Origin: an uncultured Lachnospiraceae bacterium
Lineage (GTDB): Bacteria > Bacillota > Clostridia > Lachnospirales > Lachnospiraceae
Direction: 5' to 3'
DNA: 7,288 nt
Assembly: GCA_946549155.1 (NCBI GenBank)
Contig: CAMNQN010000171.1
Location: 1-7,288 of the forward strand
Below are positions 1 to 6,300 of this stretch, piece after piece. The notes beneath the pieces are model-generated. The model made no database searches, was not told the DNA's origin, and saw only the letters and a list, made by a program, of their open reading frames with translations. Numbering within the stretch: position 1 is the first letter of the stretch; every line of letters begins with the position of its first letter. A program made the position numbers and the translations under genes.

Positions 1-73
1 GAGCAGTTTTCCAGAGGCATCTGCCCGCCCGGCCCCGTCTTTTCCTGCGTCCCGCCAATTAACCAAACACGAA
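1..73 (+). repeat. Truncated copy of the dispersed palindromic repeat (one arm)
   Basis: This stretch matches the reverse complement of 7013-7085. The first 51 columns differ only at positions 15 and 18. Columns 52-58 diverge, and then TTAAC-AAACACGAA (59-73) matches again with one change. Positions 6-31 are also identical, in the same direction, to 7263-7288, because the right-hand element is itself a near palindrome. Only one arm is visible; the loop side would lie to the left of the window. No coding function is apparent. Confidence 0.85.
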
Positions 74-100
74 GAGCATTAACACCTGAACGAATCCAGA

Positions 101-130
101 AAACCGGCATAACTTTCGCCATGCCGGTTT
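101..130 (-). terminator. Hairpin terminator downstream of the DUF1540 gene
   Basis: Positions 101-110 and 121-130 are perfect 10-bp complements. In minus-strand RNA the stem continues through two G-U pairs and a C-G pair that closes a GAAA tetraloop, and it is followed by UUUUC. The GNRA loop forms only in minus-strand RNA, so the orientation suits the end of the DUF1540 transcript 20 bases upstream. The U tract is short, so termination may be moderate. Confidence 0.75.
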
Positions 131-150
131 CACTGAAACTTTATTTTTAA

Positions 151-468
151 CTAACGTGCCTCTTCAAAGGTCACACACTCTGTCTCCCTGCACTGGCAGG
201 CTCCTGCTCCGGCAATGGTAATCTTATCCGCGTGACAGACGCATTCCTGGTTATAGGTACAGTTGTGAGCCTTGCAGTCCACCTGGATCTGCTGGCTGGG
301 TGTGCCCATAGAGCTCTTGGCGCTGTCTGCTTTTCTCTCCTGAAAGCTCTCACAGCAGGTATCCTGGCACTTCTGCGCCCCTTCTCCTCCTACCATGATG
401 TCTCCCTTGCTGCAATACATTGCGTTATTGTACACACAATTTTGTACGGAACAAACTAAAGATGGCAT
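151..468 (-). CDS. Two-repeat DUF1540 cysteine-rich protein
   Basis: A 105-residue protein built of two DUF1540 repeats, roughly residues 5-42 and 63-103. Each repeat starts C-x4-C (C6/C11, C65/C70), then has a C-rich middle, a GxG turn, and a final cysteine cluster before an aromatic residue (C34, C38, C39; C91, C93, C98). A linker rich in S, K and Q joins them. DUF1540 proteins are common in Clostridia; their function is not established and metal binding is inferred from the cysteines. The start at 468 was chosen over the in-frame ATG at 492 because AGGAGA precedes it by seven bases and the first repeat begins almost at once. It lies downstream of thrS on the same strand, 87 bases from the thrS stop, with no strong terminator between. 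A weak candidate promoter lies in the gap. There is no signal peptide, so it is probably cytoplasmic. Confidence 0.9.
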   Translation of the reverse strand: MPSLVCSVQNCVYNNAMYCSKGDIMVGGEGAQKCQDTCCESFQERKADSAKSSMGTPSQQIQVDCKAHNCTYNQECVCHADKITIAGAGACQCRETECVTFEEAR

Positions 469-523
469 AATACTGTCTCCTTTCTTTTTCAAAGTCGAAG
501 ATAGTATCTGCCATCTTACCGTT

Positions 524-552
524 TTTATACATAAAATTTTTTATTTAATAAA
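524..552 (-). promoter_or_regulatory. Weak candidate promoter for the DUF1540 gene
   Basis: On the minus strand there is a TATAAA -10 box (529-524) with TTTATT 17 bases upstream (552-547), in a very AT-rich gap just after the thrS stop. The -35 matches only three of six consensus bases. It would give a leader of about 50 bases. Because no clear terminator follows thrS, read-through from thrS is an equally good source of DUF1540 transcript. Confidence 0.35.
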
Positions 553-555
553 AAC

Positions 556-2490
556 CTACTTCGTTTCCTCCTGCACTTCCACCTTTCGGCTCACTCTTCC
601 GGCAATCTCCTGCTTCACGTCGGAGAGGAAGGCATCCAACGGCTTCTGGCCTTCGTCACCCAGGAAACGGCTCCGGACGGAAACCAGTCCCTCTTCCTCC
701 TCCTTCGCGCCCACAATCAGCATATAGGGGATCTTCTGAAGTCTCGCCTCCCGGATCTTGTAGCCAATCTTCTCCGCCTTGGTATCCAGTTCTGCCCGGA
801 TACCGGCCTCATTCAGCTTCTCCAGAACCTTTCTGCCGTAATCCATATATTTGTCGGAAATGGGCAGCACCTTCACCTGTACCGGCGCCAGCCAGGTGGG
901 GAACGCTCCCGCATAATGCTCGATCAGGATACCGATAAAGCGCTCAATGGAGCCGAAGGCCACCCGGTGAATCATGATGGGGCGGTGCTTTTCCCCATCC
1001 TGCCCGATGTACTCGCAATTAAACCGCAGCGGGAGCTGGAAATCCAACTGAATCGTACCGCACTGCCAGGTTCTTCCGATGGAGTCCTCCAGATGGAAAT
1101 CAATCTTCGGGCCATAGAACGCGCCGTCTCCCTCATTGACCACATAGTCCAGGCCCAGATCATCCAGCGCACTGCGCAGGCCCTCCGTGGCCATCTCCCA
1201 ATCCTCGTCGCTTCCCATAGAATTTTCCGGGCGGGTAGACAGTTCCACATGATACTTAAATCCAAAGAGCTGATATACGCTGTCAATCAGTTTCACAACA
1301 CCCTTGATCTCATCCTTGATCTGCTCCGGCATCATGAAGATATGGGCATCATCCTGGTTAAAGCACCGCACACGCATCAGTCCATGAAGCTGTCCGGATT
1401 TCTCATGGCGGTGAACCAGGCCAATCTCGCCCATGCGCAGCGGCAGATCCCGATAGGAACGGGGCTCCGACTGGTATACCAGAATACCTCCCGGGCAATT
1501 CATGGGTTTAATGGCAAAATCCGTATCATCGATCACCGTAGTATACATATTTTCCCGGTAATGATCCCAATGTCCTGAGGTTTCCCAGAGCTGACGATTC
1601 AGCATAATAGGAGTGGAAATTTCCACATATCCTGCTTTTCTGTGAATCTCTCTCCAGTAATCCAACAGCGTATTTTTCAGAATCATTCCATTAGGCAGGA
1701 AGAAGGGGAAGCCCGGTCCCTCGTCCCGCATCATAAAGAGGCCAAGCTGCTTGCCCAGCTTTCTGTGGTCCCGCTTCTTTGCCTCCTCCATACGGGTAAT
1801 GTAGGCATCCAGATCCGCTTTCTTGGCGAAGGCGGTGCCATAAATACGGGTCAGCATCTTGTTCTTCTCGCTGCCTCTCCAGTAGGCGCCTGCCAGACTG
1901 GTGAGCTTAAATGCCTTCACCGGCTTGGTGCTCATCAGATGAGGGCCTGCACAAAGGTCCACAAACTCGCCCTGCTGGTAAAAACTGATTTCCGCATCCT
2001 CCGGAAGGTCCTCAATCAGCTCCACCTTGTAGGGCTCCTCCTTCTCTTTAAAGTAGGCGATGGCCTCCTCTCTGGGCTTGGTGAATCGTGTGATGGGCAG
2101 CGCCTCCTTCACAATCTTCTTCATCTCTGCCTCGATTTTCTCCAGATCCTCGGCCACGATGGCACGGGGGCTGTCGATATCATAATAGAAGCCATCCACA
2201 ATGGAGGGCCCAATCGCCAGCTTCACCTCCGGCCACAGACGTTTGATGGCCTGAGCCATGATGTGCGAGGTGGTATGACGGAACGCACCCGCACCGCCTT
2301 CGCTGTCAAAGGTAAGGATATTCAGATGACAATCCTTATCCACAACGGTGCGCAGGTCCACCACTTCCCCGTCCAATTCCCCGGCGCAGGCCATCCTCGC
2401 CAGCCCCTCGCTGATATCAGAAGCGATATCCAGCACAGACATAGGCCCGGCATACTCCTTCACAGATCCATCCTTCAGTGTAATAATCAT
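556..2490 (-). CDS. thrS: Threonine--tRNA ligase (class II)
   Basis: Threonyl-tRNA synthetase, 644 residues, normal full length. It activates threonine with ATP and charges tRNA-Thr in the cytoplasm. Domains in order: TGS (about 1-62); the editing domain that removes Ser-tRNA-Thr, with HxxxH at 72-76 and CxxxH at 180-184; the class II catalytic core (about 245-530); and the anticodon-binding domain (about 535-640). The zinc ligands that recognise threonine are present as C332 in MNCPGG, H383 in DDAHIF and H508 in IHRVAFGS. Motif 2 is RHEKSG, with R361. The ATG at 2490 is preceded by AAAGGAG at good spacing and begins directly at the TGS strand (MIITLKDGS). It follows a small membrane-protein gene by 58 bases, and both lie downstream of a T-box leader with a threonine specifier, so expression should rise when tRNA-Thr is uncharged. 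No strong terminator follows. Confidence 0.99.
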   Translation of the reverse strand: MIITLKDGSVKEYAGPMSVLDIASDISEGLARMACAGELDGEVVDLRTVVDKDCHLNILTFDSEGGAGAFRHTTSHIMAQAIKRLWPEVKLAIGPSIVDGFYYDIDSPRAIVAEDLEKIEAEMKKIVKEALPITRFTKPREEAIAYFKEKEEPYKVELIEDLPEDAEISFYQQGEFVDLCAGPHLMSTKPVKAFKLTSLAGAYWRGSEKNKMLTRIYGTAFAKKADLDAYITRMEEAKKRDHRKLGKQLGLFMMRDEGPGFPFFLPNGMILKNTLLDYWREIHRKAGYVEISTPIMLNRQLWETSGHWDHYRENMYTTVIDDTDFAIKPMNCPGGILVYQSEPRSYRDLPLRMGEIGLVHRHEKSGQLHGLMRVRCFNQDDAHIFMMPEQIKDEIKGVVKLIDSVYQLFGFKYHVELSTRPENSMGSDEDWEMATEGLRSALDDLGLDYVVNEGDGAFYGPKIDFHLEDSIGRTWQCGTIQLDFQLPLRFNCEYIGQDGEKHRPIMIHRVAFGSIERFIGILIEHYAGAFPTWLAPVQVKVLPISDKYMDYGRKVLEKLNEAGIRAELDTKAEKIGYKIREARLQKIPYMLIVGAKEEEEGLVSVRSRFLGDEGQKPLDAFLSDVKQEIAGRVSRKVEVQEETK

Positions 2491-2548
2491 AATCCTCTAT
2501 CTCCTTTCGTTTCTTCCATATTCTGTTTTGACTTCCGCAGCTCCTGCC

Positions 2549-2827
2549 TCACAATTTAATATACTTCCGTTTTGCAGCCCCGGCGCCGTCAGATTCCTCT
2601 CCCGGTTCTGTCCCGGCCTTCTGTGCATCCAAAGATGCCTCTTTCCCTGCAGGGGCCCCGGAGACCTTTCCGGTGTCCTCCTCCTGATCCTTAAAATGGG
2701 CGGCTGCCCTCTGGCTCATCAGGCGGGCCTGTTTCTTTAACAGAGAAATACCGGTCCCTGCCACCGCGGCCGCCATGGTCAGCACAGCCGCTGCAGCCGC
2801 CTTTTCAGTTTTCGTCAAACGTCTCAT
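2549..2827 (-). CDS. Small alanine-rich single-pass membrane protein, thrS operon
   Basis: A 92-residue protein that I do not recognise. Residues 1-9 are basic (MRRLTKTEK). Residues 10-30 form one hydrophobic, alanine-rich segment ending in KK. The remaining 60 residues are charged and low in complexity (Glu, Gly, Ala, Lys), ending KRKYIKL. By the positive-inside rule the N-terminus is probably cytoplasmic, but both flanks are basic, so topology is uncertain. The start at 2827 was chosen because AAAGGTG lies five bases upstream; the in-frame ATG at 2848 would add seven residues with a poorer site. It is the first gene after the T-box terminator and precedes thrS by 58 bases, so it should be co-induced with thrS by threonine limitation. 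It has no cysteine lipobox or catalytic motif. Low complexity makes it less certain as a gene than its neighbours, but the ribosome binding site and operon position support it. Confidence 0.72.
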   Translation of the reverse strand: MRRLTKTEKAAAAAVLTMAAAVAGTGISLLKKQARLMSQRAAAHFKDQEEDTGKVSGAPAGKEASLDAQKAGTEPGEESDGAGAAKRKYIKL

Positions 2828-2895
2828 TCCTTCACCTTTCTTTCTCATTTTTCTGCTGGCGCTGCCCGCCGAACTGATTCCTCAGCTTATCACGC

Positions 2896-2931
2896 AAAAA
2901 ATCCCTTCCCGCAGTTTCCTGCGGAAAGGGA
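2896..2931 (-). terminator. T-box regulated terminator hairpin
   Basis: Positions 2902-2914 and 2919-2931 form a 13-bp stem with one G-U pair and a GAAA loop in minus-strand RNA, followed by six U residues (2901-2896). It sits directly after the T-box sequence, as expected for the terminator that competes with the antiterminator. Read-through is needed for the small protein gene and thrS. Confidence 0.95.
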
Positions 2932-3208
2932 CGATAAATATCGCGGTTCCACCCTTTTTGCTGCCCGATCCTGCCTGACATCATGTTTTGCAAATAATAA
3001 AATACTTATTTGCCAAACAGATCACAGCAGTGCCAAAACAGCCACTCGATAGGACGATAACGGAGTCGCCGTGCCGGATTAGGGCCATTCTGAGGTGGTC
3101 TTCAAATGCTTCCATATAAGGAACTCGCAGCTTTTGTTCCTCTCTCTGAATACTTCCGCATCCTACTCTTCTCATCTGCATTTTGTCTTATAATTTTTTC
3201 CTGCTCGT
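2896..3208 (-). promoter_or_regulatory. Threonine T-box riboswitch leader
   Basis: The invariant T-box sequence AGGGTGGAACCGCG is present without change at 2955-2942. Upstream, the Stem I region contains an AGAGAG/GGA element, a distal hairpin GGAAC...GTTCC (3140-3120) and the specifier region GAAG-ACC-ACC. There the codon ACC (3099-3097) reads threonine and is followed by the usual ACC. An 8-bp hairpin (GCAAATAA/TTATTTGC, 3013-2990) fits Stem III. The terminator hairpin completes the leader. In this family, uncharged tRNA matching the specifier pairs with the T-box bulge and stabilises the antiterminator. The specifier agrees with thrS downstream. The 5' end is inferred from the promoter. 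Confidence 0.97.
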
Positions 3209-3214
3209 TTTATT

Positions 3215-3243
3215 ATCATATCTCGTATTTCCGGAAAAATCAA
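3215..3243 (-). promoter_or_regulatory. Sigma-A type promoter of the T-box/thrS operon
   Basis: On the minus strand TTGATT (3243-3238) is followed after exactly 17 bases by TATGAT (3220-3215). The -35 matches four of six consensus bases and the -10 five of six. Transcription would start near 3208, ahead of Stem I of the T-box. The -35 begins only six bases after the stop codon of the upstream PD-(D/E)XK gene. Confidence 0.75.
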
Positions 3244-3248
3244 CCCCA

Positions 3249-4205
3249 TTACCAGAATTTTTTCATATACTCCTGCGCCGTTCCCATGGGAATCGTATAT
3301 TTCAGCGCCACCTTGTCCGCTGTCTGCTGCCATGACAGCAAAAGTTCCCTGCAACACTCTATCAGAATTTTTATACCGTTTTCTCTGTTAAGACGCATTT
3401 CCTCCTGCCTTGCTGCTTCCAGCTTTTTCGTCTCTCTTTCCCTTCTCTTCATTTCTTCTTCTACCCGCTTCATTTCCTCTTCCACCCGCTTCTCCACTTC
3501 CATCTCGATCTCATCCTTCATCAATTCTCTCAAAGCGTTGCACATACCCTTTACCTCCTGAAATGTCTCCTCATTCGCCTGCACAATAATTTCCATCACT
3601 GCTCTATACAACTCATCACGATTATGCTTTTCATATTCATCGATCAGTCTTCGCGCGCTGCCCGTCCCTCCAATATGGTTTGTCAGATTCTTCAGCCACA
3701 GATTCTCTTTCTCGGACAACCGGGATGTGACAATAATCTGAATCGGAATAAAATCGTCTTTCACATAATAAATCCCGTTCTCAATCTCCTCCACTCTGCA
3801 TCCCCTTCGCTTTCGCAGATGCCGGAACAGCTTCGCCGGGTACCCTTCGGACACCAGGGTGATGGTAAGCTCCTCCAAAGGAATCTCGTCCGCGTTTCCC
3901 GTATCCGCCTTGTAGAAATAAGCATAGCCGTATACTTTGTAAAAATCATCAATGCTCAGATAATCCGTGGGGCTTTTATACTCCACAATATTGTACATCC
4001 GAAAAATACGCCCGATATTCTTCCGGACTGGCAGCGCCTTCTCCTTCTTTATAATAAGGACATCAATACCCATAGGCTTTTTACTCAGTTGATGCTCGTT
4101 TTCAAAAATCAGATTTTCTTTCTCGTCCTTCAGTTCGATCTGCATTCCCGCATAAAACGCCGGATGCCATTGCAGTACCTCTTTCTCTGGTAAAGCTTCT
4201 CCCAA
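3249..4205 (-). CDS. PD-(D/E)XK nuclease-fold protein with coiled-coil tail
   Basis: A 318-residue protein resembling a family abundant in Lachnospiraceae, usually annotated hypothetical. The N-terminal part shows a PD-(D/E)XK-like core: ENEHQL near E37, then PMGIDVLII with D48, then IVEYKSP with E75 and K77, followed by YLSIDDFYKVYGYA. Residues about 227-275 are a highly charged, probably coiled-coil segment with a KRVEEEM repeat. The last 40 residues form a helical module (GIKILIECC...EYMKKFW). The fold suggests a metal-dependent nuclease or a derivative; substrate and role are unknown, and no transposase or toxin partner is visible. Start choice: AAGGAGG lies one base before GTG at 4211 but seven bases before TTG at 4205, so TTG is preferred. 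The binding site is inside a hairpin. The gene appears monocistronic, and the next promoter abuts its stop. Confidence 0.85.
   Translation of the reverse strand: MGEALPEKEVLQWHPAFYAGMQIELKDEKENLIFENEHQLSKKPMGIDVLIIKKEKALPVRKNIGRIFRMYNIVEYKSPTDYLSIDDFYKVYGYAYFYKADTGNADEIPLEELTITLVSEGYPAKLFRHLRKRRGCRVEEIENGIYYVKDDFIPIQIIVTSRLSEKENLWLKNLTNHIGGTGSARRLIDEYEKHNRDELYRAVMEIIVQANEETFQEVKGMCNALRELMKDEIEMEVEKRVEEEMKRVEEEMKRRERETKKLEAARQEEMRLNRENGIKILIECCRELLLSWQQTADKVALKYTIPMGTAQEYMKKFW
3450..3491 (-). repeat. Two-copy 21-base tandem repeat in the coiled coil
   Basis: Two adjacent 21-base units, 3491-3471 and 3470-3450, each encode KRVEEEM and differ at two positions, both silent. The unit adds one heptad to the coiled coil of the PD-(D/E)XK protein, so copy-number change would keep the frame and change the coil length. 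Confidence 0.85.
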
Positions 4206-4212
4206 CCGCACT

Positions 4213-4232
4213 CCTCCTTTTTATACAGGAGG
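4213..4232 (-). promoter_or_regulatory. Hairpin masking the ribosome binding site of the PD-(D/E)XK gene
   Basis: In minus-strand RNA CCUCCU (4232-4227) is perfectly complementary to AGGAGG (4218-4213), with an eight-base AU-rich loop (GUAUAAAA). The second strand is the ribosome binding site for the start at 4205 or 4211. No U run follows, so it is not a terminator. It would lower translation unless opened by a ribosome, protein, competing RNA fold or temperature. Confidence 0.65.
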
Positions 4233-4240
4233 TCTCTCTT

Positions 4241-4282
4241 AGAAAACTCGTGCTGTTCATGAAAACAAAGCATGAATTTTCT
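4241..4282 (-). other. Imperfect stem-loop in the leader of the PD-(D/E)XK gene
   Basis: Positions 4241-4254 and 4269-4282 pair as AGAAAA/TTTTCT, one mismatch, two pairs, one wobble, then TGCT/AGCA, around a 14-base loop. It lies eight bases upstream of the hairpin that masks the ribosome binding site. Together the two hairpins make a structured leader. A partner or alternative fold is not evident. Confidence 0.5.
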
Positions 4283-4411
4283 AATAAGAAACAGAGCCGG
4301 TACTCTGTATGTGAAATGATTTCTGATATCCAAAATATACTTCCGGATTGTCCGTAGAGTTTCTTATATATCTTGAATAAACTGAAAAAAAGAAAAATAT
4401 GCTTTATCATT

Positions 4412-4440
4412 AAAATATCATACAACCTATTATTTGTAAA
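4412..4440 (-). promoter_or_regulatory. Candidate promoter for the PD-(D/E)XK gene
   Basis: On the minus strand TTTACA (4440-4435) is followed after 17 bases by TATTTT (4417-4412). The -35 matches five of six consensus bases and the -10 four of six. The region is very AT-rich, so chance matches are likely. It would give a leader of roughly 200 bases containing the two hairpins. The rest of 4283-4411 holds no gene that I can support. Confidence 0.4.
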
Positions 4441-4494
4441 GTACTTTTTCATTGTGAAAGAAGTCCACCTGGGAGATCCCACGTTATTGTTCAG

Positions 4495-4755
4495 GTGTCA
4501 CTGTTCCGCGAGGTGTTCAGGTGCAGAATTGCATCTGAATCCCGAGGGCAGCAGCGCGAAATTGTGCCAAAGGTACATTTTCTGTGCATCGCGCAACGTG
4601 TTACTGCGAACGAAGGGAACCGTAACGATTCCACCGACAACTACTACGCGGGCCAGTATTACTATGAAGACCTGGGCCCCGCCATCGAATGGTATCAGGC
4701 GACTGCCGACTTTGAGTCCGAGGAAGCCGCTGCGGCGTTGGACCGCCTCTCCTGA
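4495..4755 (+). pseudogene. Probable remnant of a Sel1/TPR-repeat protein
   Basis: This is the only plausible plus-strand coding stretch. The final 37 codons (4642-4752) read like the end of a Sel1-type repeat, with YYAGQYYYEDLGPAIEWYQ followed by an acidic and alanine-rich helix ending AALDRLS, then TGA. Codons there strongly favour G or C in the third position, unlike the AT-rich DNA left of about 4460. Upstream the frame stays open but shows no recognisable domain, no good ribosome binding site and only a GTG at 4495. A complete Sel1 protein has several 36-44 residue repeats, so this is most likely a 3' remnant. The bidirectional terminator at 4795-4837 sits where its terminator would be expected. 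A short intact hypothetical gene is the alternative. Confidence 0.45.
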
Positions 4756-4794
4756 TGAAGCGCACCATAACCTGATATAAAAAATACCAGAAAA

Positions 4795-4837
4795 GCCGCC
4801 GGGGCCACGCAATTTTGGATGGCCCCCGCGGCGTTTT
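4795..4837. terminator. Bidirectional GC-rich hairpin terminator
   Basis: GCCGC (4795-4799) pairs with GCGGC (4828-4832), a C-C mismatch follows, and GGGGCCA (4801-4807) pairs with TGGCCCC (4820-4826). TTTT follows on the plus strand (4834-4837), and TTTT then TTTTTT follows on the minus strand. It ends the YwlG-family transcript and would also end any plus-strand transcript of the Sel1-like remnant. Confidence 0.85.
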
Positions 4838-4844
4838 CCCTGCT

Positions 4845-5435
4845 CTATCTCATATTTTCATCATACTGTGCCCGTCCGCCCCCAATGTATTTTGGCCTCG
4901 TCCGGGCGCACACCACCCGGGCTGCCCCCAGCATATTCCTCTCCAGACGCAGAGGCACCGCCACCTCCCGCAGGTGCATCCCGATCAGTGTATCCCCGAT
5001 GTCAATGCCAGCCCTGGCCCGAATATGCTCCACTGCCACCGGATAAGCCATCTCCTCATAAGCAGCCGCCGCAAAGGAACCTCCCGCCTTGGGCTGCGGC
5101 ACCACATTCACCGCCTCATAGCCAAATTTATCCGCCGCCTCCCATTCCAGAATCAAGGCACGATTCAAATGCTCGCAGCACTGAGCCGCCAGATAAATCC
5201 CCTGCTCCTTAAAAACTTTATAAAATCCCTGAAACACAGCTCTCCCCAGCTCTGCATTGGAAAAGGAGCCGATACTGCGGGCCGCGATCTCACTGCTGGA
5301 ACAGCCAATCACCACCAGATCGCCAAACTTTAAATTCGCCTTCTGCAAAAATTCCTCCGCGATCATCTCCGCCTCGGAGCGGTACAAATCCAAATCACTT
5401 TTATTTAAGATCTCATCACTGATACCTGACGCCAT
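4845..5435 (-). CDS. YwlG/TIGR01440 family protein (DUF436)
   Basis: A 196-residue member of the TIGR01440/YwlG family, close to the usual length of about 180-190. Conserved segments in order: VVIGCSSSEI (41-50), YLAAQCCEHLNRAL (81-94), VNVVPQPKAGGS (109-120), AGIDIGDTLIGMHL (142-155) and VAVPLR (158-163), ending RPKYIGGGRAQY. The molecular function of the family is not established. No signal peptide or membrane segment is seen, so it is probably cytoplasmic. The start is uncertain. The ATG at 5435 fits family length but has only GGAAG close upstream. A GTG at 5468 has AGGAGG only two bases before it, and a TTG at 5489 is also in frame. It follows the DUF218 gene by 95 bases on the same strand, likely as one transcript, and ends seven bases before the hairpin terminator. 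Confidence 0.93.
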   Translation of the reverse strand: MASGISDEILNKSDLDLYRSEAEMIAEEFLQKANLKFGDLVVIGCSSSEIAARSIGSFSNAELGRAVFQGFYKVFKEQGIYLAAQCCEHLNRALILEWEAADKFGYEAVNVVPQPKAGGSFAAAAYEEMAYPVAVEHIRARAGIDIGDTLIGMHLREVAVPLRLERNMLGAARVVCARTRPKYIGGGRAQYDENMR

Positions 5436-5530
5436 TTCTTCCGTAACCGGTTCCTGTTCCCCGGTCACTGCCTCCTCTCTGTCGCACAATCCCTATTCTT
5501 CCCACCGGATTCTCCGGCACCGGCAGACAC

Positions 5531-6280
5531 CTATATATTTCCCACCAGCTTCTCCTTCCCCAGTGCAAATACCTCCCGCACCACATAATGCACCTGCATG
5601 ATGGGATCGGACGGGGCAGCAATACCCTCCGCCTGCCCATAGCCCAGCTTCTTCGCCAGGCGCACCGCCCGATATACATGAAAATCATTGGACAAGATAC
5701 CGGTGCGTTTTCCCCCGCAGCCCGTCAATCCGTCCGAAAACTCCAGATTTTCCCGGGTGTTAGTGGAACGTTCCTCCAGAATCATCCGGTTTTCTAAAAC
5801 ACCCTGATCCGCCAGCCAGCGCCGCATACACTCTGCTTCCGTAATATCCTCCCCATTTCCCTGACCGCCGGAGAGGATCAGCTTTGTGTTCTCATTGGCC
5901 TTAGCATATTCCAGAGCTCTCGTCAAACGCTTATACAGCGCTTTGGAGGGAACCTCCCCCTTCACCTGAGCGCCCAGCACCACCACATAATCCAGATTCG
6001 GACTGCCAAAGCTTACCATCCCCCGGATCACCTGCCCGCAGATCAGAAAAAACACCAAAAAACCCACGATCAAAACAACCCGTACCGTCCGGCACAGCCA
6101 TCCCGGGAAAAATCCCGTATGGTGCAGACCATACCGTATCAGCCAGGCACTGCCCGCAAACACCAGCGCCGCCAGCAGCCAGATCCAGGCAAAATCCGCC
6201 TTGATACCGGCGTAAAGAACAATGACCAAATAGTAAAGCAGACAGACAACCCCCGCCACTGTACAGATAACCGCCGCCAT
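5531..6280 (-). CDS. YdcF/ElyC/SanA-like DUF218 membrane protein
   Basis: A 249-residue protein. Three hydrophobic segments (about 2-24, 30-48 and 64-86) anchor it in the membrane, followed by a DUF218 domain (about 96-240). Family motifs visible: DYVVVLGAQV (97-106), KLILSGGQGNGEDITEAE (133-150), ILEERSTNTREN (167-178) and ILSNDFHVYRA (195-205). The DUF218 family includes YdcF, SanA and ElyC; members in other bacteria affect envelope integrity and cell-wall precursor handling, but the biochemical reaction is unclear. The domain is probably outside the cytoplasm. The start at 6280 has AGGAGG four bases upstream; an ATG-less extension to 6340 would run into the terminator hairpin. It follows the SEC-C gene by 69 bases with that terminator between them, so its expression probably depends on read-through or an internal promoter. 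Confidence 0.92.
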   Translation of the reverse strand: MAAVICTVAGVVCLLYYLVIVLYAGIKADFAWIWLLAALVFAGSAWLIRYGLHHTGFFPGWLCRTVRVVLIVGFLVFFLICGQVIRGMVSFGSPNLDYVVVLGAQVKGEVPSKALYKRLTRALEYAKANENTKLILSGGQGNGEDITEAECMRRWLADQGVLENRMILEERSTNTRENLEFSDGLTGCGGKRTGILSNDFHVYRAVRLAKKLGYGQAEGIAAPSDPIMQVHYVVREVFALGKEKLVGNI

Positions 6281-6300
6281 TTTTCCTCCTGATTTATTAT

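Noticed and set aside
493..555. AT-rich inverted repeat after thrS as a terminator
   Set aside because: The stem is only A-T pairs (TTTTTATT/AATAAAAA) with almost no loop, so it is too weak to call an intrinsic terminator.
916..1578. Long plus-strand open frame opposite thrS
   Set aside because: It lies wholly antisense to the conserved catalytic core of thrS and shows no domain of its own.
1642..2559. 305-codon plus-strand open frame
   Set aside because: Antisense shadow of the N-terminal half of thrS; no recognisable family.
2981..3181. 66-codon minus-strand open frame in the thrS leader
   Set aside because: It coincides with the T-box Stem I to Stem III region, whose sequence is explained by RNA structure.
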